The notes beneath the pieces were generated by a model. It was given only the letters and a program-made list of their open reading frames with translations. It was not told where the DNA came from and made no database searches. Source: CAZNOG01 sp964574635 (GTDB taxonomy: Bacteria; Bacteroidota; Bacteroidia; Flavobacteriales_D; Cryomorphaceae). Taken from it: a stretch of 64,000 bases of DNA. Shown piece after piece: positions 18,468-26,923 of this stretch. The position numbers were made by a program, and so were the translations under genes. Every line of letters starts with the position of its first letter. Positions within the stretch are counted from its first letter, which is position 1. The DNA lies in contig CAZNOG010000010.1 of assembly GCA_964574635.1 (NCBI GenBank), forward strand, positions 1 to 64,000. Direction: 5' to 3'.

Positions 18468-19142
18468 TCAGCTCAAAATGAATTCCACTCCCATGCGGGC
18501 GTGGAGCTTTGTGGTGTCGAGCAGGGGCAGGTCGAAATCTTCTTGCTTTAGCAACATGGGAAGTTCGGTGCAGCCGAGGATGATGCCTTGGGCGCCGTCG
18601 GTTTTGAGTTCTTCCATGCGTTGGACGAAGAAGCGTTTGGCCTGATCGGAGAATACGCCTTTGGTGAGTTCCCGCGCTATAAATGCGTGGGATCGTTCGC
18701 GGTGCTTCTCTCGGGGGAGGATGGTTTCGATGCCGTATCGGGATTGGAGCGGACCGGATATGAACTCGCCTTCCATGGTGGGCAACGTACCCAGTAGGCC
18801 GAGTTTGTCCAGTCCTTTTCCTTGGGCTTCCCGGCCGGTGGCATCGGCGATGTGGAGGATGGGTATGCCGATTTTGGGTTGTACCTCGTCATATACGAGG
18901 TGGGGGGTGTTGGCGCAGATGAGGATGGCTTTGGCGCCGGCATTTTCCAACGAGCGCGCCACGTCGAGGTACTTCTCTTGGATGCGGTCCGTTTGGCCTT
19001 GGGCCATGATGGAGGAGTTGATGCTGTGCAGGAGCAGTTCGGGGTTTTGGCCGGTGCGTTCGACCACTCCCTCGTTGATCATGCGGTAGTACTCTACGGT
19101 GGAGTGCCACGAGGTGCCTCCGATCATTCCGAGCAGTTTCAT
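18468..19142 (-). CDS. Aspartate/glutamate racemase family protein
   Basis: 224 residues. The two catalytic Cys motifs of the family are present: ICANTPH (first Cys, near residue 79) and ILGCTELPML (second Cys, near residue 191). The N-terminus MKLLGMIGGTSWHSTVEYYR is characteristic of the broad-specificity YgeA/RacX type. It likely interconverts L- and D-amino acids (aspartate or others) without a cofactor. It is a convergent neighbour of the SPFH gene and no operon partner is evident. Substrate is not predictable from the sequence. Confidence 0.9.
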   Translation of the reverse strand: MKLLGMIGGTSWHSTVEYYRMINEGVVERTGQNPELLLHSINSSIMAQGQTDRIQEKYLDVARSLENAGAKAILICANTPHLVYDEVQPKIGIPILHIADATGREAQGKGLDKLGLLGTLPTMEGEFISGPLQSRYGIETILPREKHRERSHAFIARELTKGVFSDQAKRFFVQRMEELKTDGAQGIILGCTELPMLLKQEDFDLPLLDTTKLHARMGVEFILS

Positions 19143-19295
19143 ACTTTCTCGTTTTCAGTCAATTAGTCGCCGTGCATCCTTGGATGCATGCATGGACGTG
19201 CTTTGGGTCGGGAACAGAAAAGTCGGCCCGAGGAAAGCTGGTATCGGCGCGGAGATTGCCGTGAGCGCTCAAACGGCGATCGCCCTTCGTGGCGA

Positions 19296-19625
19296 TCAAT
19301 CCTCTTTCGAGTCCTTGGTCTCTTTGGACTCTTTGGACTCCTTGGTCTCCTTGGTTTCTTTGGCCGCTTTGGTTTCTTTGGCCGCTTTTGTCGTTTTGGC
19401 GGCGGTGGTCTTCGTCGCTTTTTTGGCCGTGGTTTTCTTCGCCGCGGGTTTCTTCTTCACCGGGGTATCCACGGCTTCCGCCGCGGCCGGTTTTTTCGGG
19501 GCGGTCATTTCGGCCTGGGCCGAATCGGGGATGAAGGACGTTTTTCGGCGTTTGCGTCGGCGCGTCACTCCGTACGATCCCATGAAACGTTTTCCTCTTG
19601 CTGTTTTGCGGTCACCTTTTCCCAT
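19296..19625 (-). CDS. 30S ribosomal protein bTHX with long low-complexity tail
   Basis: The N-terminal 28 residues (MGKGDRKTARGKRFMGSYGVTRRRKRRK) match bTHX, a small basic protein of the 30S head; given in parts: MGKGDRKT and GSYGVTRRR. Typical bTHX ends near residue 25-45. Here a tail of about 65 residues continues, rich in Ala, Lys, Thr and Glu (KKPAAKKTTAKKATKTT, then repeated KETKAAKETK), like histone H1 or HU tails. The coding repeats are simple-sequence DNA and may vary in length between strains. The frame is intact and the start context is good. Confidence 0.82.
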   Translation of the reverse strand: MGKGDRKTARGKRFMGSYGVTRRRKRRKTSFIPDSAQAEMTAPKKPAAAEAVDTPVKKKPAAKKTTAKKATKTTAAKTTKAAKETKAAKETKETKESKESKETKDSKED

Positions 19626-19903
19626 TGCAGAATTCCTTTTAATGATTAATCAGTGAATGAAAAAACCGTCTCCGAGGATTTGGCCGGCCGTTTCCGTACC
19701 AGGCGCCAACCCCGAATGCGATTCTAACAAATATACGAATTTCGAAGGACGAACGAGGCGGGAGCCACGGCGTTTCGGCCGCTTACGGCGCTCGTCCACT
19801 TTGGGCCGTCCCACGGGACGAAGGCTTCTCCGCTCTAGTGAGGGAAAACAAAAAAGTCCCCCCGAATCGGGAAGACTTTTTGAATTTTTCGGTAGTGTCG
19901 TTT

Positions 19904-20176
19904 TTATTTTACTTGTTCCGACAGCTCAGCACCCGGTTTGAATTTTACAACCTTCTTGGCTTTGATGTTGATTTCTTTCCCGGTTTGGGGGTTGCGGCCT
20001 TTACGTGCGGCGCGCTCGGATACCGAAAATGATCCGAACCCAACCAATGCAACGCGGTCGTTCTTTTTCAATACATTGGTAGTGGTGTTGATGAAGGCGT
20101 CGAGGGCCTTCTTCGCGTCGGCTTTTGACAAGCCCGATTCCGCTGCCATGGCTTCCACCAATTCTGCTTTGTTCAT
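19904..20176 (-). CDS. hup: HU family DNA-binding protein
   Basis: 90 residues, full length for HU. It starts MNKAELVEAMA, has the GFGSFSVSERAARKGRNPQTG DNA-binding arm region (key residues GFGSF and RNPQTG) and ends in a short KFKPG strand. It is a nucleoid protein that dimerises and bends DNA. A clear promoter lies just upstream. It is followed downstream by a 280-bp gap and then the bTHX gene on the same strand; fmt and recQ lie upstream, an order often seen in Bacteroidota. Confidence 0.96.
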   Translation of the reverse strand: MNKAELVEAMAAESGLSKADAKKALDAFINTTTNVLKKNDRVALVGFGSFSVSERAARKGRNPQTGKEINIKAKKVVKFKPGAELSEQVK

Positions 20177-20219
20177 TTTGTAATGGTTTTTAGTTAAACA
20201 AAAGGTCGTTGTTCAATAG

Positions 20220-20249
20220 CAAATTTACACGAATAACCAAGCGGGACAA
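20220..20249 (-). promoter_or_regulatory. Promoter of hup
   Basis: On the minus strand TTG (20249-20247) is followed after 19 bp by TAAATTTG (20227-20220), a full match to the Bacteroidota promoter pattern. The hup ATG is 43 bp further on, giving a leader of about 37 nt. Confidence 0.75.
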
Positions 20250-20435
20250 GACGTTGCGGCGGTTGAGCGCCGATTTGTTAATAACTATACCCAATTGTTG
20301 ATAACTAAGGCGTAAATCGGCCCAAAAATCGGTCAAACGCGCTGTGGACTTACCATATACAAGCCTTTCAGACGGGCCAAATCACGAACCCGGTCGTTGA
20401 TATCCCCGGGTTGGCGATGCAAAATATCCGACGCT

Positions 20436-21383
20436 TCACCCCCGGGAAAAATCCAACTCTTCCCGGTTGCGCAGCCCCCTCAAAATTTCGGGCGTGTCCA
20501 TGGCCCGCTTTCCGGGCATCTGCATGCGGAGGATTTCCAATGGGCGGGTTTGCGTTTGAACGAACACGCGGTCTTCTTCGAAGTGCACTGCGCCGGGACC
20601 TTCGCCGTTCATCCCCCGGTCGTCAACCATGGCCGTGAGTAGAATTTTCACCTCCTTTCCGTCCCGCGTGACGGCGAATGCGCCGGGGTACGGGCTCAAT
20701 CCCCTGATTTGGTTGTGTACCTCTCGGTCCGGACGGTTCCAATCGATCTCCCGGTCTTCCCGAAACAGCTTCGGCGCCTGTTTGATCTCTCCCCCTTCGT
20801 ACAGCGTTTCCTGTGCGATGGGCTCCACCTCCCCCCGTTTCAAATCCTCCAAAGTGGAGAGCAGGAGGGAGGCGCCTTCCACCATCATGCGGTCGTGCAA
20901 TTCCCCGGCGGTTTCGTCGGCGCCGATTTCCATCCGCACCTGTTGAATAATGGCACCGGTGTCGATTTCCCTTTTGATGAAAAATGTGGTCAGCCCGGTG
21001 GTCGTCTCCCCGTTCATGATCGCGCGGTTTATAGGAGCCGCCCCTCGGTATTGGGGCAGAAGGGAGGCGTGGAGGTTGATCGTGCCCTTGGGCGGGATTT
21101 GCCATACGGCGTCGGGCAACATTCGGAAAGCCACAACCACGAAAACCTCACCACCCAAACTCTTGAGCTCGGCCTGAAAGTCTTCGTCCTTCAAATTCGT
21201 CGGCTGCATGACGGGAAGTCCCATGGCGATGGCGGCTTTCTTCACCGCCGATTCGCTTAACCGCTTTCCCCGCCCCGCCGGTTTGTCGGGTGCCGTGATC
21301 ACCGCGACAATTTCGTGTTCGGCGTGAATTTTTTCCAAGGAAGGAACCGCGAATTGCGGTGTACCCATGAAAACGATTTTCAT
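20436..21383 (-). CDS. fmt: Methionyl-tRNA formyltransferase
   Basis: 315 residues, normal family length. It transfers a formyl group from 10-formyl-THF to initiator Met-tRNA in the cytosol. Landmarks: MKIVFMGTPQFAVPSL N-terminus, the tetrahydrofolate-site signature NLHASLLPQYRGAAPINRAI with the catalytic Asn-His, FIKREIDTGAII with the catalytic Asp, and a C-terminal OB-like domain. It lies 48 bp downstream of recQ on the same strand, so the two are probably co-transcribed. Confidence 0.97.
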   Translation of the reverse strand: MKIVFMGTPQFAVPSLEKIHAEHEIVAVITAPDKPAGRGKRLSESAVKKAAIAMGLPVMQPTNLKDEDFQAELKSLGGEVFVVVAFRMLPDAVWQIPPKGTINLHASLLPQYRGAAPINRAIMNGETTTGLTTFFIKREIDTGAIIQQVRMEIGADETAGELHDRMMVEGASLLLSTLEDLKRGEVEPIAQETLYEGGEIKQAPKLFREDREIDWNRPDREVHNQIRGLSPYPGAFAVTRDGKEVKILLTAMVDDRGMNGEGPGAVHFEEDRVFVQTQTRPLEILRMQMPGKRAMDTPEILRGLRNREELDFSRG

Positions 21384-21431
21384 AAACGTGGCCTTTTGGC
21401 GAAGGTACGCATTCCCCGATTCGAGCCGCGA

Positions 21432-23357
21432 TCAGTTTTTTTCTTTGAAGAATTTGGCGTTGAGTTTTACCAAATTGTTTCCGTCTATGATCACCTCTTC
21501 GTTGTCGCTCATCCACCGAAGGGCTTCCATGGTTTCGGGGATCCTGTCGGGTTGGATTTCCCGCAATTCTTCCAGCCGGATCGATCCCGACCTCAGGGTG
21601 GAAATGATGGCTTCCCGGGCCTCCGTGGGATGGCTGTTCCACAAAATCCGCCTTTTGCGGTACAAACACACGTCGCAGTAGCCGCAGTCTTTGGTGGCGC
21701 GATCGCCGAAATAGGCGGTCAACTGTATGCTCCGGCACACCACGTCGTTGACGGCGTAGTGGATCATGGCTTCCATTTTCGATCGGAGTCTTTTGTTGCG
21801 CTTCTTGATGTAGTCGCCGGGAAAGATCAACGAGTCGGGGTGAAGACTCCCGTTGGGAATGGACAGAAAGGGCAGGTCGGTTTGTTCACGGTACGCCACC
21901 ATGCGCAACTTTTGTAGGTGGCGAAGTTTTTCACGCACCTCTTCCACGGGCATTTTTATGCGGCGCGCAATCTCGAATTCGTCGATGGATATGGGCTGGT
22001 CGAACAGTCCTTCGTACGAACGCATCAACAGCTGTATCAACTTTTCGAACGTGGGGTAGCCGATTTCGAAACTGTAGATCTCTTTGGGCGATACAACGAA
22101 CTTCAGCCTCGACGGACTGAAAACGGCGTCGGTCAACGTGAGGTACTCGAAATTGCTCAGGATTTTCAGCGCGTGGATGGTTTCGACGATCTTGAATTTG
22201 TACCGTTGCGCGAAACCCTGAACGTCGAAGGGTTGTGGATCGGTGAGTGGGCTGCCCGTGGCCAATCCGAAGTAATTCGTCACGGCCCGGTACACCCTGC
22301 GCACCATTTTCAGGTCGGGCATTTGCTCTTCCATGCGCCGGCGCAGGGACTCCCTGTCTTGCTCGTCGGTGAGCACCACCGCGTAGGCCCGCTCCCCGTC
22401 CCTTCCGGCTCTGCCCGCTTCCTGAAAATACGCTTCGATGCTGTTGGGCAACATGGGGTGAACTACGAAGCGGACGTTGGGCTTGTCGATGCCCATGCCG
22501 AAGGCGTTGGTCGCGGTGATGACCCTCACCTTGTCTTCCACCCACATCGCCTGTGTGCGGGCGCGCTCGTCGTTGTCCATCCCACCGTGGTACGGCAACG
22601 CCGAAATGCCGTGCGATCGCAGGTACTCGGCGTAATGAATGGTGTCTTTCCGCGTGTTGACGTACACGATGCCCGACCCGCCGGGATTTTTGGCCACGCG
22701 CAAGATGCGGTTCAATTTGTTGACTTCCTCCTGAACGACGTATATCAAGTTCTTCCTCTCGAAGCTCTTGCGGAAAATCTCGGGAGATTTCATCTCCAGA
22801 CGCTCCGTAATATCCTTAACCACTTCCGCCGTAGCCGTGGCCGTGAGGGCGATTAAAGGCACCTCGGGAATCAAGGGCCTGATATCAGCGATTTCCCGGT
22901 ACGCCGGTCGAAAGTCGTGTCCCCATTCCGAAATGCAGTGTGCTTCGTCCACCGCCAACAGGCCCACGTTCATCTTCGGCAATCGCGCCAAAAACACCTC
23001 GGTTTTCAGGCGTTCGGGCGAAACGTACAGGAATTTCAAATCCCCGTACACCGCGTTGTCGAGCACGATGTCGATCTCTTTGGCCGACATGGAGCTGTTT
23101 ACGGCCACGGCTTTGATGCCGCGGCGTACCAGCTGTTCCACTTGGTCGCTCATCAAAGCGATCAAAGGTGAGATCACCACGGTCAGCCCTTCCGTCGCCA
23201 TGCCGGGCACTTGAAAGCACACGGATTTTCCGCCGCCGGTGGGGAGCAACGCCAGCGTGTCGCGACCGCCCAACACCGATCGGATGATTTCCTCTTGCAG
23301 GGGGCGGAAGTCGTCGTAATTCCAGTATTTTTTGAGAATGTGCTTGATGTCGGGCAT
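21432..23357 (-). CDS. recQ: RecQ-family ATP-dependent DNA helicase
   Basis: 641 residues from ATG 23357 (MPDIKHILKKYW); the upstream extension to 23504 has atypical sequence. Helicase motifs: FRPLQEEII (motif 0), LLPTGGGKS (Walker A), DEAHCISEWGHDFRP (DEAH and the RecQ aromatic loop), ALTATA, YHGGM and QEAGRAGRDG (motif VI). A zinc-binding region (CRSIQLTAYFGD ... CGYCDVC) and a winged-helix-like part follow. No clear HRDC domain is recognised at the C-terminus. It is a 3'-5' helicase in recombination and replication-fork repair, probably in one operon with fmt. Confidence 0.95.
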   Translation of the reverse strand: MPDIKHILKKYWNYDDFRPLQEEIIRSVLGGRDTLALLPTGGGKSVCFQVPGMATEGLTVVISPLIALMSDQVEQLVRRGIKAVAVNSSMSAKEIDIVLDNAVYGDLKFLYVSPERLKTEVFLARLPKMNVGLLAVDEAHCISEWGHDFRPAYREIADIRPLIPEVPLIALTATATAEVVKDITERLEMKSPEIFRKSFERKNLIYVVQEEVNKLNRILRVAKNPGGSGIVYVNTRKDTIHYAEYLRSHGISALPYHGGMDNDERARTQAMWVEDKVRVITATNAFGMGIDKPNVRFVVHPMLPNSIEAYFQEAGRAGRDGERAYAVVLTDEQDRESLRRRMEEQMPDLKMVRRVYRAVTNYFGLATGSPLTDPQPFDVQGFAQRYKFKIVETIHALKILSNFEYLTLTDAVFSPSRLKFVVSPKEIYSFEIGYPTFEKLIQLLMRSYEGLFDQPISIDEFEIARRIKMPVEEVREKLRHLQKLRMVAYREQTDLPFLSIPNGSLHPDSLIFPGDYIKKRNKRLRSKMEAMIHYAVNDVVCRSIQLTAYFGDRATKDCGYCDVCLYRKRRILWNSHPTEAREAIISTLRSGSIRLEELREIQPDRIPETMEALRWMSDNEEVIIDGNNLVKLNAKFFKEKN

Positions 23358-23540
23358 GGCGGTCGTCCTCACGGAATTCGGTATACAAAATAAGCAAATT
23401 TGCAGGCGTGCCCCACCGGCGCGATTCTTCGATGTTCCTGCCGCCCGCTTCCGTTGAATACCCGAAACAATTTCCACGGCCAACTGTTTTTTATTCAGCC
23501 CCAAGCGGTACGTCGCCGCGCGGTCTGAATCCCCGCCGCC

Positions 23541-23984
23541 ATGGAAAAGCCCGATGATGACAACCTGATTACCTTATCCACTCTCAAAAACAGAAAAGTC
23601 TACGGCAAAAACGCCGAGTACCTCGGGCGGGTGGAAGACTTGGTCATCGACGCGCGAAACTCTTACATCGAATTCGCCATCCTGAAAAAAGAGGATGCCG
23701 ACCCTGACGGAAAGCCGCATTACGTCGCCGTTCCCACGCACGCCCTTCACATCGACACTCCCGACGCCAAAGGCGTCCTTCAAGTCGACGACGGCTTGTG
23801 GCGACGACTACCCGACTTCGACAAAGACCGATGGGACAGTTCGACGCCCTCTTCCAAAGGGAAGTTCATCAACAAATTTCACCGGCGATTCGGCATGGGC
23901 AATGAAGGCGGCAACGCACCGTCCACCGAGCACATCGGCGACAAAAAACGGGAACACATCGAGCCGGAAGAATCCGATCGATAA
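23541..23984 (+). CDS. PRC-barrel domain protein
   Basis: 147 residues. The N-terminal two thirds form a PRC-barrel (ITLSTLKNRKVYGKNAEYLG ... VEDLVIDARNSYIEFAILKK ... HYVAVPTHALHID). The C-terminal 50 residues are polar and probably disordered. PRC-barrel proteins bind protein or RNA partners in photosystem assembly, RNA processing (RimM) and stress responses; this stand-alone form has no assigned role. It is divergent from recQ with about 180 bp between starts. Confidence 0.83.
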   Translation: MEKPDDDNLITLSTLKNRKVYGKNAEYLGRVEDLVIDARNSYIEFAILKKEDADPDGKPHYVAVPTHALHIDTPDAKGVLQVDDGLWRRLPDFDKDRWDSSTPSSKGKFINKFHRRFGMGNEGGNAPSTEHIGDKKREHIEPEESDR

Positions 23985-24089
23985 TCGTAAAGCCCCGGAC
24001 TCCCCGTTTCGAAGTGCAACCGTCCTCGGTGCTTCTCCCATCTTTTTCGGCGGGGAGGCGGTTTTTTTGTTTTTGTGGGTGTGGCGTAC

Positions 24090-24460
24090 ATAGTCGAATT
24101 TCCCCATAAACCGGGGAAATCTTTACCCGATCGCGATCCCCGGATTTTCTGCGCGGCGGTGGCGAGTCGAAATTTTCCGAACTTCCTTTGAGACTTTCGA
24201 CTTGCTACTCGCTGATTTTGCCCGTGTTTCGATTCGGATAGATTGCTTTTCGCATGGGGGAGGGACCGGGCGGTTTTTGTGGTATGTACTTTGCCACAGT
24301 AATAAAGAGAGAGTACGAAGACGCATTCGGAACTCAAAGAAAATAAGAACCCGATTCGGGTTTGAACGCGCCCCCCCACTTGTGTCACTTCTTAACACGA
24401 CACAAGTACCCGGCCGGATGAGGCCACCGCCCGGTGGTTTTCATCCGGCATTTTTTTTTC
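24090..24460 (+). ncRNA. Possible structured RNA ending in a terminator hairpin
   Basis: The 550-bp gap 23985-24535 has no convincing ORF but has four stem-loops in one orientation: ATTTCCCC/GGGGAAAT (24098-24120), AACCC/GGGTT (24349-24363), ACTTGTGTC/GACACAAGT (24379-24408) and CCGGATGA..TCATCCGG with a T9 tract (24413-24459), which is a good intrinsic terminator on the plus strand. Its nearest plus-strand gene ends 430 bp earlier, so either a long 3' UTR or an independent small RNA ends here. No known RNA family was recognised and no clean promoter was found. Confidence 0.35.
24413..24459 (+). terminator. Rho-independent terminator
   Basis: GCCGGATGA (24413-24421) and GGCCACC pair with GGTGG and TCATCCGGC (24441-24449), followed by nine T (24451-24459). 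Only the plus strand has the T-tract, so it does not serve the MgtC gene on the minus strand. Confidence 0.75.
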
Positions 24461-24535
24461 TCCGGCCATTCCATTTCGATACGGAGCGAAACGCTTCTTA
24501 ATAGGAGTAATCCCCGCAACCCACGCGGTTTGGCG

Positions 24536-25072
24536 TCAATCCCGGGGGTTGTGATCGGTACTTTCTACGCTCTCCTTGTTGATCTTGCGATCGATCTTAC
24601 GAATGGCGAGGTTAATGATGAGCACCAAAACCACGATGCCCACCGCCAAAACATACTGGTACAACGCCACCGCCATGCCGATGGAGGCGGAGAGCAGAAT
24701 GGTGGCTGCCGTTGTGAGGTAGAGGATTTGTGCCGATCCCGTGTTCTTGAGTATCGTGCCAGCCCCGATAAAACTCACGCCCACGATAATGGCGTGAAGT
24801 ACCCGTATGGGGTCCGCGCTGTATTCCACACCTTCTTCGGGGTGGAGCATGCCGTAATCGTGGGTCACGATTCGACCCAGTATGATCAGTACGCAACACG
24901 CGCTCGATATCACCATGTGGGTGCGGAATCCGGCGGGCTTCTGCTGCCATTCGCGCTCCATGCCTACGATACCGCCAAGTACGGCGGCGAGTACCACGTG
25001 AAAGAGATTCACGAAATCTTCAAACAAGTGTTCGGGTATGAAATCCATCTTCTCAAGAATAAATTCGGGCAT
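24536..25072 (-). CDS. MgtC/SapB family membrane protein
   Basis: 178 residues. MgtC/SapB signature: VNLFHVVLAAVLGGIVGMEREWQQKPAGFRTHMVIS (core GGIVGMERE and RTH) followed by several helices (CCVLIILG, AIIVGVSFIGAGTILKN, LTTAATILLSASIGMAVALY, VLAVGIVVLVLIINLAI). It acts in the inner membrane; in other bacteria this family is linked to Mg2+ limitation and control of ATP synthase, but many members are uncharacterised. The soluble C-terminal MgtC domain is lacking, as in SapB-type proteins. It is single and convergent with the hairpin region. Confidence 0.92.
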   Translation of the reverse strand: MPEFILEKMDFIPEHLFEDFVNLFHVVLAAVLGGIVGMEREWQQKPAGFRTHMVISSACCVLIILGRIVTHDYGMLHPEEGVEYSADPIRVLHAIIVGVSFIGAGTILKNTGSAQILYLTTAATILLSASIGMAVALYQYVLAVGIVVLVLIINLAIRKIDRKINKESVESTDHNPRD

Positions 25073-25149
25073 TCCGGATTCCGACGGGAGTCCTTTTCAC
25101 GCGATTCAATTTTTATGCCCGACCCCTTCAGGTCAGGCCGGAAAATGGG

Positions 25150-25533
25150 TTAGACCAAGTTTCTCACTACCGCGTAAACAAAGGCCGCCGCGGCGATTGC
25201 GACGAAAGCCCGCGGCCCGTAAATTTTGGCCCAAACGCCCCGTCCGGACTCCGAGTTGCCCTTGCCGGTGTTGAAGACCATCCCCACAATTGCGTACAGC
25301 GCTCCCGGAATCAACAGCGCGTTGGCCTCGAACGCCATGGCGACGCGGCCGTGGACGAGGTGATGCATGGACCGCTGCCCTCCGCACGCGGGACACAGCA
25401 AATCGGTGGCGGAATAAAAAGGACAAGTCGGAAAGAGTGAGTACGACGCGGGATCTACCAAAAAATAATACGCCGCGATGGCGATTCCCACGGCCGCGAT
25501 GACAAATTTCGACGTGGGACTCCTTCCGATCAT
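25150..25533 (-). CDS. DUF2752 small membrane protein
   Basis: 127 residues with three or four hydrophobic segments (FVIAAVGIAIAAYYFL, ALLIPGALYAIVGMVF, FVAIAAAAFVYAVV) and the DUF2752 signature LCPACGGQRSMHHL, probably a metal or redox site at the membrane face. The ATG overlaps the stop of the upstream SdiA-regulated-like gene (ATGA), so the two are translationally coupled. No function is known for the family. Confidence 0.88.
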   Translation of the reverse strand: MIGRSPTSKFVIAAVGIAIAAYYFLVDPASYSLFPTCPFYSATDLLCPACGGQRSMHHLVHGRVAMAFEANALLIPGALYAIVGMVFNTGKGNSESGRGVWAKIYGPRAFVAIAAAAFVYAVVRNLV

Positions 25534-26834
25534 TTCTTTTTGAAAAGGATGATTCTCTGTTTGGCCATGCCCTTTTTATCGCCTTCGCTGGAAATCAGCA
25601 TGTCCCCGTTGGGGAGGAAATCCAAGCCTTCGGGTTTGTAGTATCCGTTTTCCGACAAGGGGAAAACCGATTTCAATTTTCCCTTTTCGTACACCGCCAA
25701 TACGCGGTCGCTTGCCGACAGCACGAATATTTCGTCCGTTCCGGGCCGCATGGCGATGGCCGATGGGTTGAAATTCACCTTCGTTCTCGAAAACTCTGGA
25801 AACGCTTCGTGCAAAGCGGCTTCCACTTCCTCCGTATCGATCGACCACGCCGTCTTCACCGAATGAGGAGCCGAGGAGCGAAAGCGATAGACCGGGCGCA
25901 AATCGGAGGAGCCCGAATGTTCATTCTCTTTGCTGGCGACCAGAAATTCCTCCTTGGACTCGTCGTAGTACAGCCCTTCCAAGTTCAGGCTCTGCGTGGG
26001 AATCAAAAACATGCGGGCGTTTCCCCGGTAGTCGCGAAAATTGAAGCTGAATATCCCGCCGTCGCTGCGGAGGACGAACACGGTGTCGCCCTTCACGGCG
26101 AGGTCTTCGAAATCGCCGGTATCCGTAAAACGGTGCGTGGCGGTGATTTTTTCCTCGTTCAAGTCAAATTCGAACACCACACCGAGTTCGTCTTGCACGC
26201 AGAGAACCTTGGTGTCGCTGATTGCGACGATGCCGGAAATTTCCCGGAGTATTTCGGGCACTTCGATGATTTTGGTGGGGGAGAGCAAGTCGTAATCGAA
26301 ATCCAATTCCCGGTACCGGGCCAAGGTATTTTCGCTCCATTCCGAATCGGTGAAATTCCACTCGGTGGAGTATTTCTTTCCCTCCTCGGTGAAATAGATG
26401 TTGCGCTGTATGCCTTCCTTCACGATTTCCACGTGGAGAAATGTGGTGTCGGCGGTGATGATGCGGGAAAATTCGTCGATGACGTACCCCGGGTAGGACT
26501 TGTGGATTTTCTTGGAAATCTTGTCGTAGGGGATATCGCTCTTTTTGATCTCTTCTTCCTTGTAAATCACCTTTCCGTTCACGATGCCGATTTCGTAATA
26601 CAGCCCATCGCACAGAAAGTCGATCTCGATGTAGTCCTCGTTGTTTTCTATTTCCAGGATGTCGGCGCCGGGGCATTCCTTGTACACCAAGTCCAGCGCT
26701 TCTTGGCGGGTTTTGGACGACAAATCGTCGCCGTGATCCAAACCGTTCTGGGCACTGCACCCCAGACCCGAAAGAAGCAATGCAATTAGAAACAATCCTC
26801 GGGTCGCGCTGTGGAGAGTGTGGGCGTGGGGCAT
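25530..26834 (-). CDS. Exported PepSY-like plus SdiA-regulated beta-propeller protein
   Basis: 434 residues from ATG 26834 (MPHAHTLHSATRGLFLIALLLSGLGCSAQ), giving a lipoprotein-type signal with Cys in LGCS. Residues about 45-170 form two PepSY-like/beta-lactamase-inhibitor-like repeats (VYKECPGADILEI, KSYPGYVIDEFSR). The rest (about 185-434) resembles SdiA-regulated/YjiK-type propeller proteins (LREISGIVAISDTKVLCVQDE, LNLEGLYYDE, YKPEGLDFLPNGDMLISSEG). Such propellers probably bind ligands or calcium in the periplasm. It is coupled to the DUF2752 gene. Function unassigned; the two-domain combination is notable. Confidence 0.82.
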   Translation of the reverse strand: MPHAHTLHSATRGLFLIALLLSGLGCSAQNGLDHGDDLSSKTRQEALDLVYKECPGADILEIENNEDYIEIDFLCDGLYYEIGIVNGKVIYKEEEIKKSDIPYDKISKKIHKSYPGYVIDEFSRIITADTTFLHVEIVKEGIQRNIYFTEEGKKYSTEWNFTDSEWSENTLARYRELDFDYDLLSPTKIIEVPEILREISGIVAISDTKVLCVQDELGVVFEFDLNEEKITATHRFTDTGDFEDLAVKGDTVFVLRSDGGIFSFNFRDYRGNARMFLIPTQSLNLEGLYYDESKEEFLVASKENEHSGSSDLRPVYRFRSSAPHSVKTAWSIDTEEVEAALHEAFPEFSRTKVNFNPSAIAMRPGTDEIFVLSASDRVLAVYEKGKLKSVFPLSENGYYKPEGLDFLPNGDMLISSEGDKKGMAKQRIILFKKK

Positions 26835-26923
26835 AAGTGCGTACGGGTTTGGTGAGAGAAGATTCAAATATAGGTAATGAGGTGGGCTTTTCCCGGAGAA
26901 AAGCTACATGGGAACTGAATTTT

